Assembly (NCBI GenBank): GCA_041395385.1
Contig: JAWLAN010000023.1
Location: 1 to 64,000 of the forward strand
DNA length: 64,000 nucleotides
Direction of reading: 5' to 3'
From: JAJVHZ01 sp041395385
GTDB taxonomy: Bacteria; Pseudomonadota; Gammaproteobacteria; JAJPIJ01
A program made the position numbers and the translations under genes. The notes under the pieces were generated by a model. The model saw only the letters and a list, made by a program, of their open reading frames with translations. It ran no database searches and was not told where the DNA came from. This document shows positions 27,772 through 37,017 of this stretch, piece after piece (position 1 is the first letter of the stretch; every line of letters begins with the position of its first letter).

Positions 27772-28704
27772 TTACGGGGCCTGTTCGAGCCGCATGCGCT
27801 GCAGGCGATCCTCGGCCATGCGCGCGGAGGTGGTCCCCGGATACCGCTGCAGGACCTCCTGCAGGGTCGCCCTCGCCTGTTCCGTCTGTCCCAGCTCCTG
27901 CTGGCAGAACCCGATCTTCAGCATTGCCTGCGAGACCTTCTGGCTGCTCGGGTAGGCGGCCACCAGCTTCTGGTACTCGTTGATCGCCTGGTCGAACTGC
28001 TTGTTCACGTAATAGGCCTCGCCGAGCCAGTACTGCGCGCTGTCGGCGCGCGGGCTGTCCGGATAGGTGACCAAGAAGTTGTTGAACTGCGCGACCGCGT
28101 CCTGGTACTTGCCGGCCTTCAGCGAATTGAAGGCCGCGCCGTAGGCCTGATCGGGATCGCCGGCGATCGGCGGCGCGGCCGTCGCGGTCTGCGTCGCCGG
28201 GGCCGGCGCGGCCGCTCCCGGCGCAGTCGGCGCAGTCGGCGCCGGGGCGGTCTGCAGGCCGGCATCCGCCGGCAATGGTGCATTGGCCGTCGTGTTGGCC
28301 GGCGGCGCGGTGACGGGTGCGGGCGCAACCGCCGTTCCGGGCGCGGCCGGTGACGGCCAGCGCGGATCGCCGATGGTGGCCACTGGGGCCGGCGGCTGTT
28401 GCGCCGCGCGCGCCTGCAGCTGATCGATCACGTACTGTTGCTGTTCGACCTGCCCGCGCAGCTGCTGCACCTGGCGTTGCAGGGCCTCCACCTGGTTGAC
28501 CAGATCGAGCAGCCCCCGGCCCTGCAGCGATTGCTCGAGCTTCTGCAGCCGGGCCTCCACGTTCTCGCCATAGCCGGCCTCGACCACGGGCACGTCCTGG
28601 GCGGCGGCGCCGGGCACGTGCAGCGTCGCGGCGATGGCCGCCGCCAGGGTGAGGAAACGGAAGGCGCCCGGGCGAGCGCGCAGTGTCGCGACCATGGAAC
28701 GCAT
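27772..28704 (-). CDS. cpoB: Tol-Pal-associated coordinator CpoB (YbgF)
   Basis: Periplasmic TPR protein that links Tol-Pal function with septal peptidoglycan synthesis. 310 aa. Signal peptide (FLTLAAAIAATLHVPGAAAQ), a coiled-coil trimerisation region (VEARLQKLEQSLQG ... LRGQVEQQQYVIDQLQ), a long Pro/Ala/Thr-rich linker of about 75 residues, then TPR repeats (AYGAAFNSLKAGKYQDAVAQ, SAQYWLGEAYYVNKQFDQAI, MLKIGFCQQELGQTEQA). ATG 28704 starts 2 bp after the pal stop; a second ATG at 28695 is possible. Confidence 0.94.
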   Translation of the reverse strand: MRSMVATLRARPGAFRFLTLAAAIAATLHVPGAAAQDVPVVEAGYGENVEARLQKLEQSLQGRGLLDLVNQVEALQRQVQQLRGQVEQQQYVIDQLQARAAQQPPAPVATIGDPRWPSPAAPGTAVAPAPVTAPPANTTANAPLPADAGLQTAPAPTAPTAPGAAAPAPATQTATAAPPIAGDPDQAYGAAFNSLKAGKYQDAVAQFNNFLVTYPDSPRADSAQYWLGEAYYVNKQFDQAINEYQKLVAAYPSSQKVSQAMLKIGFCQQELGQTEQARATLQEVLQRYPGTTSARMAEDRLQRMRLEQAP

Positions 28705-28706
28705 GA

Positions 28707-29246
28707 TTAGTAGGCGACCTCCACGCGGCGGTTCTGGCCGTAGGCAGCCTCGTCGTGGCCCGGATCCCGCGGCCGCTCCTCGCCGTAGCTCATGGCGCGG
28801 ATCTGCGTGCCGGAGGCGCCGAGCAACACCATCTGCCGCTGCACCGCCTGCGCGCGGCGCTCGCCGAGGGCGAGGTTGTATTCGCGCGAGCCACGCTCGT
28901 CGGTGTGGCCCTCCAGCGAGACCACGGCGCCGGGATTGGCGGCCAGGTGGCTCACCGCCGCCTCGATGATGGGGCGGAATTCCTCGCGCACCTCGCTGCT
29001 GTCGTAGTCGAAATAGATGATGCGATCGGCACCGACGGCGCCGGTCAGGTCCGTGCCCATCCCCTCGTTCACGGCGCCGCCCTCGAGGCCTTGCGATTCG
29101 GCGGTGCCCTGCGTCTGTGCTGCCAGTTCCTCGGGGCTCAGTCCCTGTTCGGTCGAGGAGGCGTCCTCCTTGGTGCGCTTGGCGCAGCCGAAGACGAGAC
29201 TGCCGGCGGTGACGAGAACCAATACCTGCAACACTCGCTTGTACAT
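28707..29246 (-). CDS. pal: peptidoglycan-associated lipoprotein Pal
   Basis: Outer-membrane lipoprotein that binds peptidoglycan and TolB, keeping the envelope constricted at division. 179 aa. Lipobox LVFGC places the lipidated Cys about residue 21. The C-terminal OmpA-like domain has IIYFDYDSSEVREEF and the peptidoglycan-binding VSLEGHTDERGSREYNLALG. The ribosome site AGGAGAAGG precedes the ATG. Confidence 0.97.
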   Translation of the reverse strand: MYKRVLQVLVLVTAGSLVFGCAKRTKEDASSTEQGLSPEELAAQTQGTAESQGLEGGAVNEGMGTDLTGAVGADRIIYFDYDSSEVREEFRPIIEAAVSHLAANPGAVVSLEGHTDERGSREYNLALGERRAQAVQRQMVLLGASGTQIRAMSYGEERPRDPGHDEAAYGQNRRVEVAY

Positions 29247-29271
29247 GGGCCTTCTCCTGTCTTGGGTTCTC

Positions 29272-29297
29272 GGCTGCCGCGACTTAACGCGGCAGCC
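29272..29297 (-). promoter_or_regulatory. hairpin between tolB and pal
   Basis: GGCTGCCGCG / 6-nt loop / CGCGGCAGCC, a perfect 10-bp stem on the minus strand, 26 bp before the pal start. It could stabilise or process the mRNA, or partly terminate tolB transcripts to set the tolB:pal ratio. No T-run follows the stem. Confidence 0.45.
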
Positions 29298-29348
29298 TTG
29301 CTTTGATACACGTTCCCGTCGTCCCGGGCCGGCGGCGGCCCGCGTCGG

Positions 29349-30665
29349 CTACCTTCTGAACGGGCCCCACGCCGGTTCGCGTACCTGCGCCCCGCCGGGC
29401 AGATCGATGCGCTGGCGCACGCGGCCGTCGACCGACACGGCGGCCAGTTCGGTGCCGCCGCCGCCCGCCGTGGAGTACAGCAGCATGGTGCCGTTGGGCG
29501 CGAAGCTCGGCGACTCGGCCTGGCTGGAATCGCTGACGACGCGGAACCCGCCATCGCGCAGATTGAGCACGCCTATGCGATAGCCGCCGCTGCCGCCGTT
29601 CACCACCGCCAGATACTTGCCGTCCGCGGAGTATCTTGGCCTCGCATTATAAGGCCCCAGGTTGAAAGTGATACGTTTCGGCGTGGGGTTGAACAGGCTC
29701 ACCTCGTAGATCTGCGGCCCGCCGGCGCGGTCGGAGGTGAAGGCGATGCGCTGGCCGTCCGGCGACCAGGTCGGCTCGGTGTCGATCGCCGGGTCGTTGG
29801 TCAGGCGCTGGAACAGGCCGCTGTCCAGATACAGCACGTAGATCTCGGGATTTCCGTCCACCGAGCGGCGCAGCGCCAGCTTCTTGCCGTCGGGGGAGAA
29901 GTCCGGCGCGCTGTTGATGCCCTGGCCCTTGGCCACGGCGCGGCGCTGGCCGGTGGCGATGTCCTGCACGTAGACCGCCGAGGTCCGCGCCTCGAGCGAG
30001 GCGTAGGCGATCTGGCGGCCGTCCGGTGACCAGGCCAGCGAGAAGATCTCCGCCGGCGACTCCAGCAGCGTGCGCGGGTTGTAGCCGTCGCTGTCGGAGA
30101 CCTGCAGGGTGTAGACCTTGCGGCCGGCACCGCTGCCGCGCACGGTGACGTAGGCGATGCGCGTGGCGAAGGCGCCCTTCTCGCCGGTCAGCTGCTCATA
30201 GATGATGTCGGCGATCTGATGCGCGGTGTAGCGCAGGTTGGCCTCGGAGGTGGCGCCGCGATAGGCGTAGAGCTTCTGGCCCCTGAAGACGTCGACCAGC
30301 GTGAACTCCACGTTGTAGCCGTTGGCCGACGGGGTGACGGTGCCGACCACCACGTTCTCCATGCCGAGCGATTTCCAGGCCGGGAAGTCGATCTCCTGCA
30401 GCGAGGCGGGCTGGCTCGGCATCCGATCGGTGGTCATGGTGTCGAAGCGGCCGCTGCGCCTGAGGTCCGCGGAGATCACCGCCGCGACGTCCTCGGGCAG
30501 GGCGCCGCCAGTGCGGAAGGGTACCACCGCGATCGGCAACGGATTGTCGGCGCCCTGGGTGATATCGATCGAGATCTCCTCCTGGGCCCGGAGCGGCTGC
30601 GGCGTTCCCAGCAGCAGCGCCAGTGCACAAAGCAGTAGCGACATCACAGTGCGGTTGGATTGCAT
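29349..30665 (-). CDS. tolB: Tol-Pal system translocation protein TolB
   Basis: Periplasmic beta-propeller that binds Pal and TolA. 438 aa. Signal peptide (VMSLLLCALALLLGTPQPLRAQ), an N-terminal domain (PLPIAVVPFRT), and WD40-like repeats with the recurring SPDG words (FSLAWSPDGRQIAYAS, APDFSPDGKKLALRR, EPTWSPDGQRIAFTSDR, PRYSADGKYLAVV). The ATG lies 6 bp after the tolA stop, so translation is probably coupled. Confidence 0.97.
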   Translation of the reverse strand: MQSNRTVMSLLLCALALLLGTPQPLRAQEEISIDITQGADNPLPIAVVPFRTGGALPEDVAAVISADLRRSGRFDTMTTDRMPSQPASLQEIDFPAWKSLGMENVVVGTVTPSANGYNVEFTLVDVFRGQKLYAYRGATSEANLRYTAHQIADIIYEQLTGEKGAFATRIAYVTVRGSGAGRKVYTLQVSDSDGYNPRTLLESPAEIFSLAWSPDGRQIAYASLEARTSAVYVQDIATGQRRAVAKGQGINSAPDFSPDGKKLALRRSVDGNPEIYVLYLDSGLFQRLTNDPAIDTEPTWSPDGQRIAFTSDRAGGPQIYEVSLFNPTPKRITFNLGPYNARPRYSADGKYLAVVNGGSGGYRIGVLNLRDGGFRVVSDSSQAESPSFAPNGTMLLYSTAGGGGTELAAVSVDGRVRQRIDLPGGAQVREPAWGPFRR

Positions 30666-30671
30666 CGTGAC

Positions 30672-31820
30672 TTACCCCTCCGGTTTGAAAGTGATGGAAA
30701 GTATCTTGCCGGCCAGGCCCTTCTGCACCTGCGGATCGGTCGGGACCGGCAGCGGCGAGGACTTCAGCACCGCCAGTTCCGCCTGGCGATCGAAGGCCGG
30801 GTCGCCGCTGGATGGATCCACGCGCACATCGGTCACCTCGCCATTGGTGGTCAGTTTCACCTTCAGGGTGCAGCGCAGGCCGCTGCCCGGGCGCGGGTTG
30901 GTGAAGTTGGACGTGATTCTGCTCTGCCATATGGCCGTGTACTCGCTGAGCGCGTCACGGATCAGGTTGTTCAGCCGTTGTGCCTCCTCTTCGGCCTGCA
31001 TCGCGGCCTGGAGTTCCCGCTGGCGCTGAGCCTCCTCGGCCTCCTCGCGCGCCTTGCGCGCGGCTTCCTCCTGCCGCTGCTTCTCCGCCAGCGCCTGCTG
31101 CTTCTCCTCCTCGATGCGCTGTCTGTCCTCCTCGGCCTTCCTCTTCTCCTCTTCTGCCTTGCGCGCGGCTTCCTCCTGCCGCTGCTTCTCCGCCAGCGCC
31201 TGCTGCTTCTCCTCCTCGATGCGCCGTCGGTCCTCCTCGGCCTTCTTCTTTTCCTCCTCGCGCTGGAGCTTCTCTTCTTCGGCGCGCTGGCGTTCCTCCT
31301 CGGCCTTCTGCTTCTCCTCCAGGGCGAGGCGCTTCTCGTTCTCGAGCGTCTTCTTTTCTTCCTCGGCCTTCAGCCGCGCCTCCTCGGCCTTCTGCGTCTC
31401 CTCGAGCGCCACCCGCTTCTGCTCCTCGGCCTTGCGGCGCTCGTCCTCCTGGACCTGCTTCTCGAGCTCGGCACGCTTGCGGGTCTCCTCGGCCTGCTTC
31501 TGCTCTTCCTGCACCTGCTTCAGGCGCTGCTCCTCGGCCTCGCGCTGCTTGCGCGCCTCCTCGGCCCTGTTCTCGAGCTCCTTCTGCCGCTGCTCCTCGG
31601 CCTCGCGCTTCTTGCGCTCGGCCTCGCGCAGCCTCTTCACCTCGGCCTCGATCTGCGTCTGATCGACGGCGACGGCCTCCACGATGGGCGCGGTGGACGG
31701 CGGCGTGAGCGACGGCGGCTCGCTGAAGTCGATGCTGAAAAGCAGCAGGAACACCGCCGCCACGTGGATTGCCACGGCGAACAGGAACGCCTGGAACTTC
31801 TGCGCGCGATTGAGTGACAC
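30672..31820 (-). CDS. tolA: Tol-Pal system inner-membrane protein TolA
   Basis: Spans from the inner membrane to Pal/TolB and is energised by TolQR. 382 aa from GTG 31820; the frame is closed 12 codons upstream by the tolR stop, so there is little room for another start. One N-terminal helix (AIHVAAVFLLLFSIDF), a very long charged helix rich in Glu/Lys/Arg/Ala (~residues 60-285), and a C-terminal globular domain (YTAIWQSRITSNFTNP ... LRCTLKVKLTTNGEVTDVRV). The helix gene segment holds a 69-bp perfect direct repeat. Confidence 0.95.
   Translation of the reverse strand: MSLNRAQKFQAFLFAVAIHVAAVFLLLFSIDFSEPPSLTPPSTAPIVEAVAVDQTQIEAEVKRLREAERKKREAEEQRQKELENRAEEARKQREAEEQRLKQVQEEQKQAEETRKRAELEKQVQEDERRKAEEQKRVALEETQKAEEARLKAEEEKKTLENEKRLALEEKQKAEEERQRAEEEKLQREEEKKKAEEDRRRIEEEKQQALAEKQRQEEAARKAEEEKRKAEEDRQRIEEEKQQALAEKQRQEEAARKAREEAEEAQRQRELQAAMQAEEEAQRLNNLIRDALSEYTAIWQSRITSNFTNPRPGSGLRCTLKVKLTTNGEVTDVRVDPSSGDPAFDRQAELAVLKSSPLPVPTDPQVQKGLAGKILSITFKPEG
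31051..31224 (-). repeat. 69-bp perfect direct repeat within tolA
   Basis: Bases 31051-31119 are repeated exactly at 31156-31224, a period of 105 bp (35 codons). The peptide KQQALAEKQRQEEAARKA therefore occurs twice. It is an in-frame expansion of the TolA helix. Confidence 0.85.
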
Positions 31821-31853
31821 GGTCAGTAGAACGCGGACGATGGGTTCGCGGGG

Positions 31854-32291
31854 TCAACCCTCGGGTTCGGTGAGCAGGCCCACACCGGTGACCCCCGCGG
31901 CGCTCAGGCTCGCCAGCAGGTGCACGATCTTCTCGTAGACCACCCCCTTGTCGCCCTTGATTAGCACGGGCTCATCGGGCTTCGTGCTGCGCACGGCCAG
32001 GATCTTGGCGGCCACGGTATCGAGGTCGACGGGCTTCTCCTTGTCCTCGTCCCAGCTGATGAAGTACTCGCCGGCGACGTTGACGGTGATCACGTGCGGC
32101 TCGGAATCCGATTCCACCGGCTCGGAGACCGCCTTCGGCAGCTCCACCCGCACCCCTTGCGTCACCAGCGGCGCGGTGGCCATGAAGATGATGAGCAGCA
32201 CCAGCATGACGTCGATGTACGGCACCACGTTCATCTCCGCCATGAGCTTCTTGCGCCGGCCACGCTGGCGGCCCGATTTCGTCACTTCCAT
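31854..32291 (-). CDS. tolR: Tol-Pal system protein TolR
   Basis: Inner-membrane partner of TolQ in the proton channel. 145 aa. One helix carries the channel Asp (VVPYIDVMLVLLIIFMATAP). The periplasmic ExbD-like domain includes VRVELPKAVSEP and VLIKGDKGVVYEKIV. The ribosome site GGGAGG lies upstream of ATG 32291. Confidence 0.96.
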   Translation of the reverse strand: MEVTKSGRQRGRRKKLMAEMNVVPYIDVMLVLLIIFMATAPLVTQGVRVELPKAVSEPVESDSEPHVITVNVAGEYFISWDEDKEKPVDLDTVAAKILAVRSTKPDEPVLIKGDKGVVYEKIVHLLASLSAAGVTGVGLLTEPEG

Positions 32292-32370
32292 CGGCTCGGC
32301 CTCCCGGCGGGCGCGGCGCCCGCATGCGCCGCCGGCAGCTCGTCTCCGCTCATGCGCGCTACGGCGTTCA

Positions 32371-33045
32371 TCAGCTGTGCGCCTGCCGCTGCAGGATGGA
32401 GGAGAACTCCTCCAGGAAGATGTCGTAGCGGTTGTAGAGACGATCGATGTCGCTGGCGTAGCGGTTGTAGGCGACGAAGGCCGGGATGGCGGCGAACAGG
32501 CCCATCGCCGTGGCGATCAGCGCCTCGGAGATGCCGGGCGCCACCATCGCCAGCGTCGCCTGGTGCACGTTCTGCAGCGCCTGGAAGGAATTCATGATGC
32601 CCCAGACGGTGCCGAACAGACCTATATAAGGACTCACGGAGCCGACGGTGGCGAGAAACGGCAGGCTCGCCTCCAGGTCCTCGATCTCGCGGCTGATGGC
32701 CACGCGCATGGCGCGCTGCGCGCCCTCGAGCACCGCCATGGGCTCGATGCCTTCGCGCTTGCGCAGGCGCGCGAACTCCTTGAAGCCGGCCTCGAAGATC
32801 TTCTCCATGCCGCGCGCCTCCCGCCCGCCGGCGTTCAACCGCGAATACAGCGCCGCCAGGTCCTCGGAGTTCCAGAAGCGGTTCTCGAAGTCCTCCGCGC
32901 CCCGCCGCGCGCGCTTCATCATGCTGCGCTTGGAGAAGATGATCGTCCAGGAGGCGAGCGACGCCAGCACCAGCACCAGCATGACGAACTTCACCAGCCA
33001 GCTGGCGTGCAGGATCAGACTTGCAACCGATAAATCAGTCTGCAT
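32371..33045 (-). CDS. tolQ: Tol-Pal system protein TolQ
   Basis: MotA/TolQ/ExbB-type inner-membrane channel subunit. 224 aa with three helices: LVKFVMLVLVLASLASWTII, then PFLATVGSVSPYIGLFGTVW, then ISEALIATAMGLFAAIPAFV, the last two holding the conserved channel-lining residues. The start overlaps the end of ybgC by 11 bp, so translation is coupled. Confidence 0.97.
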   Translation of the reverse strand: MQTDLSVASLILHASWLVKFVMLVLVLASLASWTIIFSKRSMMKRARRGAEDFENRFWNSEDLAALYSRLNAGGREARGMEKIFEAGFKEFARLRKREGIEPMAVLEGAQRAMRVAISREIEDLEASLPFLATVGSVSPYIGLFGTVWGIMNSFQALQNVHQATLAMVAPGISEALIATAMGLFAAIPAFVAYNRYASDIDRLYNRYDIFLEEFSSILQRQAHS

Positions 33046-33481
33046 GTTTTCGGAACCTCTTCATGGCGTCGTGTATCGGGTCTGGAATGGCGCGCGGCCG
33101 GAATGCATCGGCGTCGATGCAGGCCACGACGACGACGCCGCGGCACAGCAGGTCGCCGTCGGCGCGCACGATGTCCTGTTCAAATTCAATGCTCGCTGAA
33201 CCGAGCTTCCCCACACGCGAGCGCACATTCAACTCGTCATTAAACCGTGCCGGCTTGAGATAGTCGACCGCGAGGTGCCGCACGGCGAACACCACGCGCT
33301 CCTCCGCGAGCAGCCGGTCCTGTTGCCAGCCCAGGGACCGCAGCCACTCGGTCCGGCCTCTTTCCATGAATTTCAGGTAGTTGGCGTGGTAGACCACGCC
33401 GCCGGCGTCGGTGTCCTCGTAATAGACCCGCACCGGCCAGACGAATTCCGCGGCCGCTGCCGTCCGCTCGTTGCGACTCAT
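33035..33481 (-). CDS. ybgC: acyl-CoA thioesterase YbgC
   Basis: Hot-dog thioesterase, first gene of the tol-pal operon. 148 aa. The catalytic region YYEDTDAGGVVYHANYLKF has the family Asp and the YHANYL motif. ATG 33481 is preceded by GGAGG at good spacing. Known YbgC proteins act on short-chain or phospholipid-related acyl-CoA/ACP. A palindromic repeat (33509-33612) lies just upstream, where the operon promoter should be. Confidence 0.95.
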   Translation of the reverse strand: MSRNERTAAAAEFVWPVRVYYEDTDAGGVVYHANYLKFMERGRTEWLRSLGWQQDRLLAEERVVFAVRHLAVDYLKPARFNDELNVRSRVGKLGSASIEFEQDIVRADGDLLCRGVVVVACIDADAFRPRAIPDPIHDAMKRFRKHAD

Positions 33482-33508
33482 ACGAGCCTCCAGCGGCGGC
33501 CACGTGGT

Positions 33509-33612
33509 CCGAGGGGCCTGCGGAGTGCTGCGACACGCCGTGAATACGTCCCTGTAGGCTCCGCGGCCGCATCCCTGCGGCCGAGGGTCGCCGCCCTCCG
33601 CAGGCCCCTCGG
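33509..33612. repeat. palindromic dispersed repeat, copy 1
   Basis: CCGAGGGGCCTGCGGA (33509-33524) is exactly inverted at 33597-33612. Inside it, 33531-33590 is a 60-bp core with the hairpin CGGCCGCA / TCCC / TGCGGCCG. It lies 20-130 bp upstream of the ybgC ribosome site. Confidence 0.8.
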
Positions 33613-33758
33613 CCCGGCCCCGACGAACCCGGTAAGCGCTTGCATCAGTGCTCTCTGAGCAGATGAGATGTCCCTGTCGAACACGAACGTCACGCGTCTG
33701 GCGCAAGTACGCTCGACGCGTGCGAGGAGTTTCGGGCAGGGGGCCGTGATGGGCGCCA

Positions 33759-33818
33759 CGACCCTCGGCCGCAGGGATGCGGCCGCGGAGCGTACATGGA
33801 TGTATTCACAGCGTGTCG
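33759..33818. repeat. palindromic dispersed repeat, copy 2 (inverted)
   Basis: The reverse complement of 33759-33818 matches 33531-33590 at 56 of 60 positions by my own alignment, including the CGGCCGCA-TCCC-TGCGGCCG hairpin. The two copies face each other about 170 bp apart. Confidence 0.8.
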
Positions 33819-33971
33819 TGGCGGGCGTCGCGGCCCCCTGCATGGCACGTGAACCGCAAGTCGCCGCGCCGCCCCGGCCCCTCGGCCCGGCACCGTCAAA
33901 ACCGGGCGTCATGGCCCGCTGCGCGGCAATGGCTCGCTCCCAAGCATGATCGGCAGAGGCGCGTTCGACCA

Positions 33972-35015
<1,044 letters not shown>

Positions 35016-35031
35016 GTCTTCTCGTCAGGGT

Positions 35032-35643
35032 CTAGCCGCCGGCACGCGCGACATTGCGCAGCGCCTCGCGGATAATCGCCTCGCTGCTCATGCCCGCGGC
35101 GGCCACGCCGTGGACGTGGCGGCTGGCCTCGTTGGGCTTGTAGCCGAGCGCGATGAGCGCGCTGACCGCGTCGGCCACCGGATCGCCCGCCGCAGCCGGG
35201 GGCTGCCCGGGCACGGCGGCGACTGCGGGCCGCTGCTGCCAGTCGTGCAGGCGATCGCGCATCTCGACGACGAGGCGCTCGGCGGTCTTCTTGCCGATGC
35301 CGGGCAGTCGCGTCAGCCGCGCCACGTCGCCCTGCTGCACGCAGGCGGCGAACTGCTCGGTCTCGATACCGGAGAGGATGGCGAGCGCGACCTTCGGTCC
35401 GACCCCGCTCACCTTGAGCAGGTCGCGGAACAGCCGGCGCTCGTCCTCGGTGCCGAAGCCGTAGAGCAGCTGCGCGTCCTCGCGCACGAGAAGGTGCGTG
35501 TGCAACACGGTCTCGTGATTGATCTCCGGCAGCCGGTAGAAGGTGGTCATCGGCGCCTCGAGCTCGTAGCCGACGCCGTGCACGTCGACGAGCAGGAACG
35601 GCGGGCGCTTCTCGACGATGACGCCGCGCAATCGTCCGATCAT
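35032..35643 (-). CDS. ruvA: Holliday junction DNA-binding subunit RuvA
   Basis: Tetramer that binds the four-way junction and loads RuvB. 203 aa. OB-fold start MIGRLRGVIVEKRPPFLLVD, helix-hairpin-helix motifs (VSGVGPKVALAILSG, LPGIGKKTAERLVVEM), and a C-terminal domain III (DAVSALIALGYKPNEA). The ATG overlaps the ruvC stop by 4 bp. Confidence 0.98.
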   Translation of the reverse strand: MIGRLRGVIVEKRPPFLLVDVHGVGYELEAPMTTFYRLPEINHETVLHTHLLVREDAQLLYGFGTEDERRLFRDLLKVSGVGPKVALAILSGIETEQFAACVQQGDVARLTRLPGIGKKTAERLVVEMRDRLHDWQQRPAVAAVPGQPPAAAGDPVADAVSALIALGYKPNEASRHVHGVAAAGMSSEAIIREALRNVARAGG

Positions 35644-36185
35644 CGGCGCAGGCCCCCGGCGCGCCGCCGTCCCGCGCGCATGCCTCGGAGCAGCTCCGCG
35701 GGCGCGGTCATGCGCTGCAGGGCCTCGCGGGTGTGCCCATGGCAGAGCGCCACGGCGAGCGCGTCGGCGGCGTCGCTCTCGGCGCCCTCCGTGAGCTTCA
35801 GCAGCACCTTGATCATGTGCTGGACCTGCACCTTCTCGGCGCGCCCCTGGCCGACGATCGCCTGCTTCACCTCCGCGGGCGAGAATTCGAACACGCGCAG
35901 GCCGTGGCTGGCGCCGGCGACGATCGCCGCGCCGCGCGCCTGGCCGAGCTTCAGCGCCGAGTCGACGTTGCGGTTCACGAACACCTTCTCGATGGCCATC
36001 TCGCGCGGCTCGTAGGCGGCGATCACCGCGCGCACGCCGTCGTAGATCGCGCGCAGGCGCTCGGCCATCTCGCCCTCGGGGGTGCGGATGCAGCCGTTGG
36101 CGACGTGGCGCGCCTGCCCGCGCTCCAGGCTGATGACGCCGTAGCCGGTGATCCGTGAACCAGGGTCTATGCCCAGTATGCGCAT
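35640..36185 (-). CDS. ruvC: Holliday junction resolvase RuvC
   Basis: Endonuclease that cuts junctions bound by RuvAB. 181 aa. Catalytic residues visible: Asp in ILGIDPGSRITGYG, Glu in EMAIEKVFVNRNVDSALKLGQARG, and the Asp pair in ESDAADALAVALCH. yebC lies 25 bp upstream on the same strand, the usual order. Confidence 0.98.
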   Translation of the reverse strand: MRILGIDPGSRITGYGVISLERGQARHVANGCIRTPEGEMAERLRAIYDGVRAVIAAYEPREMAIEKVFVNRNVDSALKLGQARGAAIVAGASHGLRVFEFSPAEVKQAIVGQGRAEKVQVQHMIKVLLKLTEGAESDAADALAVALCHGHTREALQRMTAPAELLRGMRAGRRRAGGLRR

Positions 36186-36210
36186 GGAGTGAGCGGGCGG
36201 GATGGCGTCG

Positions 36211-36957
36211 TCAGGCGAGCTTCGCCAGCACCTCGTCGCTGATGTCGGCGTTGGAGTACACCTTCTGCACGTCGTCGAGGTCCTCCAGCACGTCGAGCAG
36301 CTTCATCATCTTCTCGGCGTTCTCGCCGTCGATGCGCGTGCTGGTGGACGCGCGCATCGTGACCTCGGCGGCCTCCGGCTTCAGTCCCGCCGCCTCCAGC
36401 GCATCCTTCACCGCCCCGAAATCCTCCGGCGCGGTCACGACCTCGATGCTGTCGTCGTCGTTGGTGACCACGTCCTGCGCGCCGGCCTCCAGCGCCACCT
36501 CCAGGATGCGATCCTCGGAGGCGCCGGCGGGGTAGCTCAGGACGCCATTCTTGCTGAACATGAAGGCGACGGAACCGTCGCTGCCGAGATTGCCGCCGTG
36601 CTTGCCGAAGGCGTGCCGCACCTCGCCGACGGTGCGGTTGCGGTTGTCGGTCATGCAGTCGACCATCACCGCAACCCCGCCCGGCCCGTAGCCCTCGTAG
36701 CGCACCTCCTCGTAATTCTCCGCGCCCGTCTCGCCGGTGCCGCGCTTGATCGCGCGCTCGACCGTGTCCTTGGTCATGTTGGCGGACAGCGCCGCGTCGA
36801 TGGCCGCGCGCAGGCGCGGATTGGCGCTCGCGTCGCCGCCGCCCATGCGCGCGGCGACGGTGATCTCACGGATGAGCTTGGTGAACAGCTTGCCGCGCCT
36901 GGCGTCCTGCGCGTTCTTGCGATGTTGGATGTTGGCCCATTTGCTGTGGCCGGCCAT
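36211..36957 (-). CDS. yebC: YebC/TACO1-family protein
   Basis: 248 aa, cytosolic. Starts MAGHSKWANIQHRKNAQDAR, the family signature, and includes FTKLIREITVAARMGG and YEGYGPGGVAVMVDCMTDN. Family members act as transcription regulators or as translation factors that ease ribosome stalling. ATG 36957 chosen; an upstream ATG (37011) adds 18 residues before the conserved start. Confidence 0.96.
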   Translation of the reverse strand: MAGHSKWANIQHRKNAQDARRGKLFTKLIREITVAARMGGGDASANPRLRAAIDAALSANMTKDTVERAIKRGTGETGAENYEEVRYEGYGPGGVAVMVDCMTDNRNRTVGEVRHAFGKHGGNLGSDGSVAFMFSKNGVLSYPAGASEDRILEVALEAGAQDVVTNDDDSIEVVTAPEDFGAVKDALEAAGLKPEAAEVTMRASTSTRIDGENAEKMMKLLDVLEDLDDVQKVYSNADISDEVLAKLA

Positions 36958-37017
36958 GTCTGAATACCCTTTTGCAGCCGTTGGTCCCGATGCGGCGAAG
37001 TGTACCATCACGCCTGT

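Larger units (their letters stand above)
33482..33971. other. repeat-filled spacer between ruvB and ybgC
   Basis: 490 bp with no coding frame that I trust. It is occupied by two inverted copies of a 60-bp repeat and their GC-rich flanks; a promoter for ybgC-tol must lie here or within the repeat. CCCCTCGGCCCGG occurs in direct orientation after each copy. Confidence 0.6.

Noticed and set aside
30980..31708. Repeat array in tolA that could suggest a CRISPR or satellite
   Set aside because: The repeats are in frame and encode the charged TolA helix; no spacers.
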